From an uncultured Alistipes sp. (GTDB lineage: Bacteria > Bacteroidota > Bacteroidia > Bacteroidales > Rikenellaceae): a DNA stretch of 64,000 nucleotides. The translations under genes were made by a program, and so were the position numbers. Every line of letters starts with the position of its first letter. Positions within the stretch are counted from its first letter, which is position 1. The stretch lies in the NCBI GenBank assembly GCA_945494785.1, contig CALYVN010000002.1:19146-83145 (forward strand). The letters are read 5' to 3'. Shown piece after piece: positions 1 through 7,884 of this stretch. Under the pieces are notes generated by a model that was given only the letters and a program-made list of their open reading frames with translations, was not told the origin of the DNA and searched no databases.

Positions 1-2
1 TA

Positions 3-644
3 ACCATCGCCGACAGCGTGGTGTTGATAGGCGACTATGCCTTCTCCGAGTGTCAGCAACTTGCGAGCATCGCAATCCCCGACAACGTTACGTCGATAGG
101 CGATTTCGTGCTGTCCAAATGTTCGGGACTGAAAAGCGCAACTCTCGGCAGCGGTATTGCGTTGATTGGCGATTTCGCATTCAACGAATGTACGGGGCTG
201 ACAAGTATCGACGTTCCTGCCAACGTCAAGACAATCAATATGTACGCCTTCTATGGCTGCACCGCTTTGACGAGCGTAACTATGGGTAACGGAGTTACGA
301 CAATCGGCAGCAATGTATTCCGCAAATGTACGGCTCTGACCAAAGTCGTCCTGCCCGACAGCGTCGAGACAATCGGAGATTATGCGTTCGGCTATTGCCA
401 AGCGTTGCCAACCATTACCATACCCGCAAAGGTCGCATCGCTCGGCGATTATGCCCTCTATGGCTGTTTGCATCTGTCGAGCATCTATTGCAAGCCGACC
501 ACTCCGCCCGATTTGGGTCGCTCGGTGTTCAACGGCATTGCGTCGGATGCGGTCATCTATGTGTCTCGTGCCTCGCTCGAAGTGTATAAAAACGCGATTT
601 ATTACAACGGCTGTTCGTCCGAGGTGGTCGGCTACGATTTTTAA
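3..644 (+). CDS. BspA-like leucine-rich repeat surface protein, C-terminal part
   Basis: The gene enters from the left edge; codons are open from base 3 and the first bases already read as a repeat unit. About 214 residues are visible, made of roughly 23-residue units of the form L-x-S-I-x-I-P-x-x-V-x-x-I-G-x-x-A-F-x-x-C, the LRR_5/BspA pattern. The last ~45 residues leave the repeat and end in a short Tyr-rich tail, the usual close of such proteins in Bacteroidales. BspA-type proteins are secreted or surface bound and take part in adhesion; the export signal lies outside the window. A hairpin terminator follows. Confidence 0.85.
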   Translation, partial: TIADSVVLIGDYAFSECQQLASIAIPDNVTSIGDFVLSKCSGLKSATLGSGIALIGDFAFNECTGLTSIDVPANVKTINMYAFYGCTALTSVTMGNGVTTIGSNVFRKCTALTKVVLPDSVETIGDYAFGYCQALPTITIPAKVASLGDYALYGCLHLSSIYCKPTTPPDLGRSVFNGIASDAVIYVSRASLEVYKNAIYYNGCSSEVVGYDF

Positions 645-660
645 TCGGTACTTTTATCGA

Positions 661-700
661 AAAACAGGGCGGTGTCATTGGGTTGCCGCCCTGTTTGCGA
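661..700 (+). terminator. Terminator after the LRR gene
   Basis: AAACAGGGCGG at 663-673 pairs with CCGCCCTGTTT at 687-697 across a 13-base loop, 20 bases after the LRR stop codon. The T-run is short. Confidence 0.7.
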
Positions 701-796
701 TAGGTGCAAGGCCTTCGGTATATGTCTGTAACCGCACTGTATGGCTGTTGTTCAAAAATTTTTGTGCTTATGCTTTTATATCCCGAAAAATATGCG

Positions 797-804
797 TACC
801 TTTG
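797..804 (+). promoter_or_regulatory. Promoter -7 box for the coiled-coil/zapA pair
   Basis: TACCTTTG matches the Bacteroidota consensus TAnnTTTG and lies 31 bases before the ATG at 836. The rest of the 645-835 gap holds only this and the preceding terminator. Confidence 0.7.
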
Positions 805-835
805 AGTGCTGTATTGTATCGACAAAACTGCTTTT

Positions 836-1129
836 ATGACCAACAAGGAGATTATAGACGCTCTCTCGGCGGATGTGCGCAAACTGATGCAGCAACATGC
901 CGCTGCTGTGGAGCAACTGCGTGCCGCTCGCAAAACCAACGAGGAGCAGGCACAGAAAATACGCTCCTTGCAGGAGTTGGCAAAGGCCAACAAAGAGGAG
1001 ATTGCCCGTTTGCGTTTGGGCAACGCTCTCGAAAAAGGCAGTGGCGACAAATCGGCTGCAAGGGCGCAGGTAAACCGTTTATTGCGGGAGGTGGACAAGT
1101 GCATTGCATTGATTTCAAACGAGATATAA
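836..1129 (+). CDS. Small coiled-coil protein upstream of zapA
   Basis: This 97-residue protein is rich in Ala, Glu, Lys, Gln and Arg. Residues ~10-70 look like one continuous coiled coil, and there is no signal peptide or membrane segment. The ATG at 836 is preferred over an upstream non-ATG extension because it follows the -7 box at a normal distance. It sits 15 bases before zapA and is probably cotranscribed. The position and shape suggest a divisome-associated coiled coil, perhaps ZapB-like, but this is inference from neighbourhood; no conserved motif identifies it. Confidence 0.7.
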   Translation: MTNKEIIDALSADVRKLMQQHAAAVEQLRAARKTNEEQAQKIRSLQELAKANKEEIARLRLGNALEKGSGDKSAARAQVNRLLREVDKCIALISNEI

Positions 1130-1144
1130 TAGAGACACGGAGAG

Positions 1145-1444
1145 ATGGGCGACGAGCGAGCATTGGAGATAAAGTTGCGAATAGCAGGCAAGACCTATAA
1201 CATGACGATAGATCCCCGCAAGGAGGAGGTTTATCGCCTTGCCGAGCGCGAAATCAACCGCATGGCAGCCAAATACGAGCAGGCGCATTTGGACGGATAT
1301 GGCGCACAGGACTACCTTGCCATTGTCGCTTTGCAACTCGCCATTTCGAATATCCGTCTGGCTCAAAGTCGCGAAATCGGCGACGAAAATTTGAAACGGT
1401 TGGCCGAACTCGCCCGCGAGGTCGAACAGCATCTCAACCGATAA
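1145..1444 (+). CDS. zapA: Cell division protein ZapA
   Basis: This 99-residue protein has the ZapA order: an N-terminal beta-rich head (I-K-L-R-I-A-G-K-T-Y-N-M at ~9-20), then a long helix (~35-95) for coiled-coil dimerisation. ZapA binds FtsZ and cross-links its filaments at mid-cell. The length fits the family. It follows a coiled-coil gene and precedes a candidate 6S RNA and rny. The zapA to 6S RNA linkage is known from other bacteria (zapA-ssrS in E. coli), which supports both calls. Confidence 0.88.
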   Translation: MGDERALEIKLRIAGKTYNMTIDPRKEEVYRLAEREINRMAAKYEQAHLDGYGAQDYLAIVALQLAISNIRLAQSREIGDENLKRLAELAREVEQHLNR

Positions 1445-1479
1445 TCTGCCAAGCATCCCACGCAAGGGCGCAGAGATGC

Positions 1480-1660
1480 GCATGAGGGAGCAGAAAAGGG
1501 CGTAAATAGGTGCAAGAGTGCGCCGGCAGAGGAAGGCGGAGGAACGGGCAGAGAGCAGGAGAGAAAGAGGAACGGAGAAGAGAGCCGGAAGAGAGGGACA
1601 ACGAAGAGGACGAAGGGGACGAAGAGGGCAGAGAGAAGTAACGGAGAGAAAAAGTTTCGT
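1480..1660. other. Purine-rich non-coding spacer
   Basis: Between zapA and the candidate 6S RNA the plus strand is almost pure purine for about 170 bases, with irregular repeats of gag, gaag and gga units (for example around 1535-1655). Frames through it read as low-complexity Ser/Leu or Glu/Arg/Lys, so it is unlikely to code. The rest of 1445-1750 shows no feature. Confidence 0.6.
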
Positions 1661-1749
1661 GTGAAAGTTGCACGAGAGATTGAAAATGAGAATTTTCGTC
1701 TGCAAAGGCGATACGCAGCGTTCTTTTAACATACAGTAAGGAAAATACC

Positions 1750-1945
1750 CGCATAGATTCCTAAGCTTTGCGAAACTGAACAATTATTACATTGGGGTAG
1801 ACTCGATGCGTCAAAACCGGGCCTTGTAGCCCGCAAGGGTGAGTACGTGAGTACCGATGGAGGGTTGCGACGATATGTAAGCCCCACACATGACTTATCG
1901 GCAGATTCGTCAAACAAGAGAAGGAATCGATGCGGTTTTTTTTGT
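1750..1945 (+). ncRNA. ssrS: Candidate 6S RNA
   Basis: The 5' end (CAT-A-GATTCCT, 1752-1762) pairs with the 3' end (AGGAATC-G-ATG, 1922-1932), leaving one mismatch; a run of eight T follows at 1936-1943. Inside, TGGGG at 1793-1797 can pair with CCCCA at 1882-1886, and two local hairpins are visible: CGGGC 1818-1822 with GCCCG 1829-1833, and GTAC 1843-1846 with GTAC 1851-1854. A ~190-nt rod with a closing stem, between zapA and rny, is what a 6S RNA would look like. 6S RNA binds the housekeeping RNA polymerase and mimics an open promoter. The identification rests on position and hand folding. No clear TAnnTTTG box was found in front of it. Confidence 0.6.
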
Positions 1946-2056
1946 ATGCGGTACTTTGGCTGCGCAGCAGAAAAAAGAGACGACAACGAACAAACATAAA
2001 CAAATATAAATTAACGGATTACAAACATACCAATAACAGTTTTTTAGAGCAAGATT

Positions 2057-3586
2057 ATGAATATATTGATTATCGTAAGCATCGCCGTTGTGGTATCGGC
2101 CATATCGGGTTTCGCAACGTTCTATGCCGTAAAGGCGCGTTCGTCTGCGATTCTGAAAGAGGCCGAGAATGAGGGCGAAATGATTAAGAAAGAGAAGATT
2201 CTGCAAGCAAAAGAGAAGTTCATGCAACTCAAAAGCGAGTACGACAAGCAGGTCAATGAGCGCAATCAGCGTCTGAACCAGAGCGAGCAGCGTGCCAAGC
2301 AGATTGAGTCGCAACTTCAAAACCAGCAGCGGGAGATGGAGCGCAAAATTGCCGACAACGACCGCCTGAAAGAGAAGATGGAGAGTCAGATGCAGGCTCT
2401 CGAACACAAAAAGGAGGAGTTGGCGCAACTGATGAGCGAGCAGAATGCACGGCTCGAACAAATCTCGGGCATGAGTTCGGAGGAGGCAAAAAACAGCCTT
2501 ATCGAGAATATGAAGGCCGAAGCCAAGAGCGAGGCTGCCGCCTACATCAACGAGACGGTCGAGGAGGCGAAACTCACGGCGACGAAAGAGGCCAAACGTA
2601 TCATCGTGGCTTCGATTCAGCGTGTGGCAACCGAAACGGCGATAGAAAATTCGGTAACGGTGTTCAACATCGATTCCGACGAGGTCAAGGGTCGTATCAT
2701 CGGTCGCGAGGGTCGCAATATCCGCGCCCTCGAAGCAGCCACAGGTATAGAAATCATCGTGGACGATACGCCCGAAGCGATTATCCTCAGCGGATTCGAC
2801 CCAGTGCGTCGCGAGATTGCCCGTTTGGCACTGCATCAACTCGTTACCGACGGCCGTATCCATCCCGCACGCATCGAGGAGGTGGTTGCCAAGGTCAAGA
2901 AACAGATAGAGGAGGAGATTGTCGAAGTCGGCAAACGTACGACAATCGACCTCGGTATTCACGGTCTGCATCCCGAACTGATACGCCTTATCGGTAAGAT
3001 GAAATATCGTTCGTCGTATGGTCAGAACCTGTTGCAGCACGCTCGCGAAACGGCCAATCTGGCAGGTATCATGGCTGCCGAATTGGGTCTGAATCCGAAG
3101 GCGGCACGCCGTGCGGGTCTGTTGCACGATATAGGCAAGGTGCCTGATGACGAGCCGGAACTGCCTCACGCAATTATCGGTATGAAACTTGCCGAGAAAT
3201 ACAAGGAGAAGGCCGAAATATGCAACGCCATAGGTGCGCACCACGACGAGGTCGAGATGACTTCGCTCATTGCGCCGATTATTCAGGTGTGCGATGCCAT
3301 TTCGGGTGCCCGTCCGGGTGCTCGCCGTGAGGTTATCGAGTCGTATATCAAGCGATTGAAGGAGATGGAGGATATAGCCCTGTCGTATGACGGCGTGGTC
3401 AAGACATACGCCATTCAGGCAGGTCGTGAATTGCGCGTTATCGTAGGTGCGGACAAGTTGTCCGATGCCGAGAGCGAGAATCTGTCGCACGAAATCGCCA
3501 AGAAGATACAGGACGAAATGACCTATCCGGGTCAGGTCAAAATTACCGTTATCCGCGAAACCCGCAGCGTAAGTTACGCGAAATAG
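2057..3586 (+). CDS. rny: Ribonuclease Y
   Basis: RNase Y is a membrane-anchored endoribonuclease that starts mRNA decay. The 509-residue protein has the full family layout: an N-terminal membrane anchor (~2-22), a long Glu/Lys/Gln-rich coiled coil (~25-190), a KH RNA-binding domain with [12 protein letters not shown] (~212-223), and an HD phosphohydrolase domain with L-L-H-D-I-G-K (~355-361). The length is typical. The start is the ATG directly before the hydrophobic anchor. Terminator at 3608-3656. Confidence 0.96.
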   Translation: MNILIIVSIAVVVSAISGFATFYAVKARSSAILKEAENEGEMIKKEKILQAKEKFMQLKSEYDKQVNERNQRLNQSEQRAKQIESQLQNQQREMERKIADNDRLKEKMESQMQALEHKKEELAQLMSEQNARLEQISGMSSEEAKNSLIENMKAEAKSEAAAYINETVEEAKLTATKEAKRIIVASIQRVATETAIENSVTVFNIDSDEVKGRIIGREGRNIRALEAATGIEIIVDDTPEAIILSGFDPVRREIARLALHQLVTDGRIHPARIEEVVAKVKKQIEEEIVEVGKRTTIDLGIHGLHPELIRLIGKMKYRSSYGQNLLQHARETANLAGIMAAELGLNPKAARRAGLLHDIGKVPDDEPELPHAIIGMKLAEKYKEKAEICNAIGAHHDEVEMTSLIAPIIQVCDAISGARPGARREVIESYIKRLKEMEDIALSYDGVVKTYAIQAGRELRVIVGADKLSDAESENLSHEIAKKIQDEMTYPGQVKITVIRETRSVSYAK

Positions 3587-3607
3587 GCAGGTCGCGCTTT
3601 ACGATTG

Positions 3608-3656
3608 TCTCCCCGAATCGCTCCTTTACACAAAGGCGGTTCGGGGAGATGTTTTT
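3608..3656 (+). terminator. Terminator after rny
   Basis: TCTCCCCGAATCGC (3608-3621) pairs with GCGGTTCGGGGAGA (3636-3649) using one G-U pair, and GTTTTTG follows. Confidence 0.75.
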
Positions 3657-3754
3657 GTCGGACGGATACGGCAAGAGGTGTCGGATGTCGAAAAGTTGCG
3701 GTTTTTGGTCGAGAAATCGTGCGGCAGGTTGTTGGATATTCTCGCAGTTCTTAC

Positions 3755-3762
3755 TATCTTTG
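3755..3762 (+). promoter_or_regulatory. Promoter -7 box for surE
   Basis: TATCTTTG ends only six bases before the surE ATG (3769), so the transcript would be leaderless or nearly so. TTG pairs at 3729-3734 lie about where a -33 element is expected. Confidence 0.75.
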
Positions 3763-3768
3763 TCGTGT

Positions 3769-4539
3769 ATGGAAAGCGATAGATTGATATTTGTAACGAA
3801 CGACGACGGCTTTGCGTCGAAAGGTTTTGCCGCGGCGATAGAGGTGGCTCGTCGTTTCGGCAGGGTGGTAGCCGTTGCCCCCGAGTGTATGCAGAGCGGC
3901 ATGAGTCAGGCCATTACCATTTACAACCCGCTCTATCTGCGCAAGGTGCGCGACGAGGAGAATGTTACGGTCTATGCCCTCTCGGGTACGCCTGTGGATT
4001 GCGTCAAGATGGCGTTCGACTATATGTTCGGCGACCGCAGACCCGATTTGGCTATTTCGGGTATAAATCATGGCTCCAATTCGGCGGTAAACGTACTCTA
4101 TTCGGGTACCATGGGTGCAGCCATAGAGGCTTCGTTCTATGATATTCCCGCTGTCGGGTTGTCGGTACTCGACCACTCGGAGGATGCCGATTTCGAAGCG
4201 GCGGTGGAGTATGGCGCAAAAATTGTCGAGCGGGTGTTGGAGCAGCAGGTGCCGATGCCGTTGTGTCTGAATGTGAATGTGCCTGCCATTCCGAAGGCGG
4301 AGATTAAGGGCGTAAAGGTTTGCCGACAGACGCGGGGCTATTGGCGCGAGGATTTCTTTCGTCACGAAGATCCGCGCGGTCGGGAGTATTTCTGGCTGAC
4401 GGGTGCGTTCGAAAACAAAGAGCCGCAGGCGCAGGATAGCGACGAGTGGGCTTTGAATAACGGCTATGTCTCGGTTGTCCCCGTACAGACCGACATGACC
4501 GCGTACACGCAGATGGATGCGCTGAAAAAGATATTGTAA
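3769..4539 (+). CDS. surE: 5'-nucleotidase SurE
   Basis: SurE is a cytoplasmic metal-dependent phosphatase that removes phosphate from nucleoside 5'- and 3'-monophosphates. The N-terminus I-F-V-T-N-D-D-G-F carries the DD metal ligands; S-G-M-S-Q-A at ~44-49, S-G-T-P-V-D-C-V (~73-80) and S-G-I-N-H-G-S-N (~98-105) are the other active-site blocks. At 256 residues it is full length. A 40-residue upstream extension in the same frame was rejected because it runs through the promoter and lacks family similarity. A histidine kinase gene begins 15 bases after its stop, suggesting an operon. Confidence 0.95.
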   Translation: MESDRLIFVTNDDGFASKGFAAAIEVARRFGRVVAVAPECMQSGMSQAITIYNPLYLRKVRDEENVTVYALSGTPVDCVKMAFDYMFGDRRPDLAISGINHGSNSAVNVLYSGTMGAAIEASFYDIPAVGLSVLDHSEDADFEAAVEYGAKIVERVLEQQVPMPLCLNVNVPAIPKAEIKGVKVCRQTRGYWREDFFRHEDPRGREYFWLTGAFENKEPQAQDSDEWALNNGYVSVVPVQTDMTAYTQMDALKKIL

Positions 4540-4554
4540 CCAACAATTCCGAAT

Positions 4555-5568
4555 ATGGAGAGCGTCGTCGGATTGAGAGTCGTTTTGATGGTCGAACTGA
4601 TTATTCAGTTGGTGGCAACCGTCTTTGCCATCCGATTGATACGGCGCACGAAATACAATGTCATCTGGATTTTCTGTATCGTCGGTTTCGTGGCATTGTC
4701 CATAGAGCGGGTGTGCCAATTGACGATGTTCGATTTGCTGACTACCATACCGAAGGGTTTTGTGGCTGTGGATGTGTTGGTGTCGCTGTGTATTTCGGCT
4801 GCCGTATTGTTCGCCAGCCGCCTAATCAACCATATCGACCGATTGGACAGACAGCGGCAACTCTTCAACAAGCGCATCCTTACCGCCGTGTTGCGCGCCG
4901 AAGAGAAATCGCGCTCCGATTTTGCCAAGGAGTTGCATGACGGATTGGGTCCGTTGCTCTCGTCGGCAAAAATGTCGCTTTCGGCACTGTCGCGCAAGAA
5001 TCTGCCTGCCGAACAGCAGAGCATCATGGATAATACGGCGTATGTCATCGACGAGGCCATACGGTCGGTGCGCGAAATCTCCAACAACATGTCGCCACAG
5101 GTGTTGGTGGATTTCGGACTTGCACAGGGTGTCAAGGGCTTTATATCGCGCAGCGTGGCTCTGAACGGCGCAAATATACATTTTGTAACGAATCTGCATG
5201 CGGAGCGTTTCGACAAGGATGTGGAGGTGATTATGTACCGCATAATTTGCGAATTGATAAACAACTCGCTCAAACATTCCGGCTGCTCTGCCATAAATGT
5301 ATCGCTTTCGCTGAATGGGGCTGAACTGAAATTGTACTATACCGACAACGGTCGGGGCTTCAATCCGAAGGCGGTACTCGATTGCGGCATGGGGTTGTCG
5401 AATATAGCCTCGCGCGTCAATTCGCTCAGCGGTACGTTCGATATTTCGAGTCGCAAGGGCGAGGGAATGAGTGCTACCGTTGTCATCAATGCGTGCGGCA
5501 GCGAAACGGCGCGGAAACAGGAGAGGGGAGATGGACGAAACAAGAAAACGAATCGTGTTGGTCGATGA
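4555..5568 (+). CDS. Membrane sensor histidine kinase, NarL/LiaS class
   Basis: The 337-residue protein has about three N-terminal membrane segments (~8-28, 36-52, 68-90) with little outside the membrane. A HisKA_3 dimerisation domain follows, with the H box F-A-K-E-L-H-D-G-L-G-P-L-L (His128 the predicted phosphorylation site), then a HATPase_c domain with the N box (E-L-I-N-N-S-L-K-H) and G boxes (D-N-G-R-G-F; G-M-G-L-S-N-I). The partner regulator gene overlaps its end by 38 bases. The small sensor region suggests it detects an envelope or membrane state; the signal is unknown. Confidence 0.92.
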   Translation: MESVVGLRVVLMVELIIQLVATVFAIRLIRRTKYNVIWIFCIVGFVALSIERVCQLTMFDLLTTIPKGFVAVDVLVSLCISAAVLFASRLINHIDRLDRQRQLFNKRILTAVLRAEEKSRSDFAKELHDGLGPLLSSAKMSLSALSRKNLPAEQQSIMDNTAYVIDEAIRSVREISNNMSPQVLVDFGLAQGVKGFISRSVALNGANIHFVTNLHAERFDKDVEVIMYRIICELINNSLKHSGCSAINVSLSLNGAELKLYYTDNGRGFNPKAVLDCGMGLSNIASRVNSLSGTFDISSRKGEGMSATVVINACGSETARKQERGDGRNKKTNRVGR

Positions 5569-6172
5569 CCATGCGTTGTTCCGCAACGGTCTGAAAGGTC
5601 TTATCGACGGTCGCAACGGCTGTTGCGTGGTCGGAGAGTTCTCGGACGGAGCCGACTTTGTGAAGGCACTGCCGTCGATGGATGCCGATGCGGTCTTTAT
5701 GGATATATCGATGCCTGTGATGAACGGCGACGAGGCAACTACCGAGGCATTGCGTCAAAAACCGGATTTGAAGGTGATATGTTTGTCGATGTTCGGCGAC
5801 GAGAAATACTATTCGCGGATGATGGAGGCGGGAGCAAAGGGCTTTCTGCTCAAAGATTCCGATATCGACGAGGTCTTCGATGCTTTGGAGACGGTTATGG
5901 CAGGCGAGAATTATCTTTGCCATGCTTTGTTGGAATCCATCTCGGGGTCGATGCACAGCGGCGCGGAGAATCCCGATGCACTGTCGGAGCGGGAGTCGGA
6001 TGTACTGCTCGGAATCTGCCGCGGGTTATCGAATCAGGAGATTGCCGACTCGCTTTTCATCTCGAAACGGACGGTCGATGCCCATCGTGCGAACATCCTC
6101 GAAAAGACAGGATGCAAAAATACGGCGAGCCTCGTGGTCTATGCGGTCAAAAACGGATTGGTCGAGGTGTGA
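5531..6172 (+). CDS. NarL/FixJ-family response regulator
   Basis: This 213-residue regulator has a receiver domain (acidic pair D12-D13, predicted phospho-acceptor D58 in V-F-M-D-I-S, K108 in F-L-L-K-D) and a C-terminal LuxR-type helix-turn-helix (L-S-E-R-E-S-D-V-L ... K-R-T-V-D-A-H-R-A-N-I). The ATG at 5531 is preferred over one 60 bases upstream because a strong purine ribosome site (GAGAGGGGAG) abuts it and the receiver starts at once. The gene overlaps the kinase, so the two proteins almost certainly work together. Targets are not evident. Confidence 0.93.
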   Translation: MDETRKRIVLVDDHALFRNGLKGLIDGRNGCCVVGEFSDGADFVKALPSMDADAVFMDISMPVMNGDEATTEALRQKPDLKVICLSMFGDEKYYSRMMEAGAKGFLLKDSDIDEVFDALETVMAGENYLCHALLESISGSMHSGAENPDALSERESDVLLGICRGLSNQEIADSLFISKRTVDAHRANILEKTGCKNTASLVVYAVKNGLVEV

Positions 6173-6252
6173 GTTTATAGGCGTATTTTGTAAACGGACA
6201 ACGAATTGTTATAAAAATCCCCGAATTGATTACGATTCATAATAATTATTCC

Positions 6253-6260
6253 TATATTTG
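6253..6260 (+). promoter_or_regulatory. Promoter -7 box for gdhA
   Basis: TATATTTG, 40 bases before the gdhA ATG, preceded by a TTG at 6226-6228. Confidence 0.75.
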
Positions 6261-6300
6261 CAATAGAAAAACAAATCAATAACCTTAAAACATTATAACT

Positions 6301-7641
6301 ATGAATGTAAACAATTTGATGGCCGATTTGGAGCGCAAACACCCGGGCGAGAGCGAATATCTGCAAGCGGTGCGCGAAGTGTTGGAGTCGGTCGAGGAGG
6401 TGTATAACCAACATCCCGAATTCGAACAGGCCAAAATCGTGGAGCGTATGGTTGAGCCTGACCGTATCATCACATTCCGCGTAACGTGGGTCGATGACCG
6501 CGGCACGATTCAGACCAATTTGGGCTATCGCGTACAGTTCAACAGCGCGATAGGTCCGTACAAAGGCGGTTTGCGATTCCATAAAGCGGTCAATCCGTCT
6601 ATGCTGAAATTCCTCGGATTCGAGCAGACTTTCAAAAACGCGCTTACCACGTTGCCTATGGGCGGTGCGAAGGGCGGTTCCGATTTCGACCCTGTCGGCA
6701 AGTCGGATGCCGAGATTATGCGTTTCTGCCAGGCGTTTATGCTCGAATTGTGGAAGAATATAGGTCCGGATACCGACGTGCCTGCGGGAGATGTAGGTGT
6801 GGGAGGCCGTGAGATTGGTTTCCTCTACGGTATGTACAAGAAACTCGCCCGCGAGTATAATACGGGCGTACTGACGGGCAAGGGTATGACTTGGGGTGGT
6901 TCGCTGATTCGTCCTGAGGCTACCGGTTTCGGCGCACTCTATTTCGTGCAACACATGCTGCACAAGGCGGGTTGCGACATAAAGGGTGCAACGGTGGCAA
7001 TCTCGGGCTTCGGCAACGTGGCTTGGGGTGCTGCAACGAAGGCTACCGAACTAGGTGCGAAGGTTATCGCCATTTCGGGTCCCGACGGCGTGATTTACAA
7101 CCCTAACGGCATGACCAAGGAGAAAATCGACTATATGTTGGAGTTGCGTGCCTCGAATCGCAACATCGTCTCGCCGTTTGCCGAGAAGTTCAAGGATGCC
7201 ACATTCACTCCGAACAAGAAGGCTTGGAGCATCAAGTGCGACATCGCTTTGCCTTGCGCATTCCAAAACGAATTGACGGGCGACGATGCCAAGGAGTTGC
7301 TTGCCAACGGAACATGGTGCGCTGCCGAGGTGTCGAACATGGGTTGCACTCCGGAGGCTATCGCCGCATTCCAAAATGCAGGTATCCTCTTTGCACCGGG
7401 TAAGGCCGTCAATGCAGGCGGTGTGGCAACTTCGGGCTTGGAGATGACGCAGAACGCGATGCATATCTCGTGGTCGGCAGAAGAGGTCGATGCCAAACTG
7501 CACTATATCATGCAGAGCATTCACGAGGCGTGCGTCAAGTATGGCACACAACCCGACGGCTATATCAACTATGTAAAGGGTGCCAACATCGCCGGATTTA
7601 TGAAGGTGGCACATGCAATGTTGGAGCAGGGAATAATCTAA
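6301..7641 (+). CDS. gdhA: Glutamate dehydrogenase, hexameric small class
   Basis: The enzyme interconverts 2-oxoglutarate plus ammonium and glutamate. The 446-residue protein has the N-terminal Glu/Leu/Phe/Val dehydrogenase dimerisation domain with the substrate Lys region (K-G-G-L-R-F-H at ~97-103; P-M-G-G-A-K-G-G-S at ~119-127) and the C-terminal Rossmann domain (I-S-G-F-G-N-V-A-W-G). Length and motifs fit the NADP-preferring class I enzyme used for ammonium assimilation in Bacteroidales; cofactor choice is not proved by sequence. It is monocistronic, with its own promoter and a downstream hairpin. Confidence 0.95.
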   Translation: MNVNNLMADLERKHPGESEYLQAVREVLESVEEVYNQHPEFEQAKIVERMVEPDRIITFRVTWVDDRGTIQTNLGYRVQFNSAIGPYKGGLRFHKAVNPSMLKFLGFEQTFKNALTTLPMGGAKGGSDFDPVGKSDAEIMRFCQAFMLELWKNIGPDTDVPAGDVGVGGREIGFLYGMYKKLAREYNTGVLTGKGMTWGGSLIRPEATGFGALYFVQHMLHKAGCDIKGATVAISGFGNVAWGAATKATELGAKVIAISGPDGVIYNPNGMTKEKIDYMLELRASNRNIVSPFAEKFKDATFTPNKKAWSIKCDIALPCAFQNELTGDDAKELLANGTWCAAEVSNMGCTPEAIAAFQNAGILFAPGKAVNAGGVATSGLEMTQNAMHISWSAEEVDAKLHYIMQSIHEACVKYGTQPDGYINYVKGANIAGFMKVAHAMLEQGII

Positions 7642-7700
7642 TCGGCGCAAAGCCGTAAACTGCGGTGTGTCATAATTGCCGACTACCGCGTTATTATCGA

Positions 7701-7748
7701 AAAGAGGACGCAGACATTTACGTCAAGTAAACTTCTGTCGCCCTCTTT
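7701..7748 (+). terminator. Long hairpin after gdhA, probable terminator
   Basis: AAAGAGG (7701-7707) pairs with CCTCTTT (7742-7748); inside, CAGA/TCTG and TTTAC/GTAAA (7717-7721, 7727-7731) continue the stem with two small internal loops. There is no clean T-run, so the role is uncertain. The rest of 7642-7884 holds only the terminator of the opposing gene. Confidence 0.45.
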
Positions 7749-7835
7749 CTCAATGCCTTGCATTCGACTAATTCTTGCACACCTTTGTTTTTGGAAATAG
7801 TTAATGGACAGATGGCGTCGCGGTTATGCGGCAAC

Positions 7836-7869
7836 GAAAAACGGCAGACTTTCAGGTCTGCCGTTTGTT
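7836..7869 (-). terminator. Terminator of the OmpA-family gene
   Basis: AACGGCAGAC (7840-7849) and GTCTGCCGTT (7856-7865) form a perfect 10-bp stem with a 6-base loop. On the minus strand it is followed by a T-run. Confidence 0.85.
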
Positions 7870-7884
7870 TGTTGCAAGCGATGA

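Noticed and set aside
1910-3490. A 526-codon open frame antisense to rny
   Set aside because: It is a composition shadow: the sense strand is a clear RNase Y with all domains, and the antisense product has no recognisable fold or start signals.
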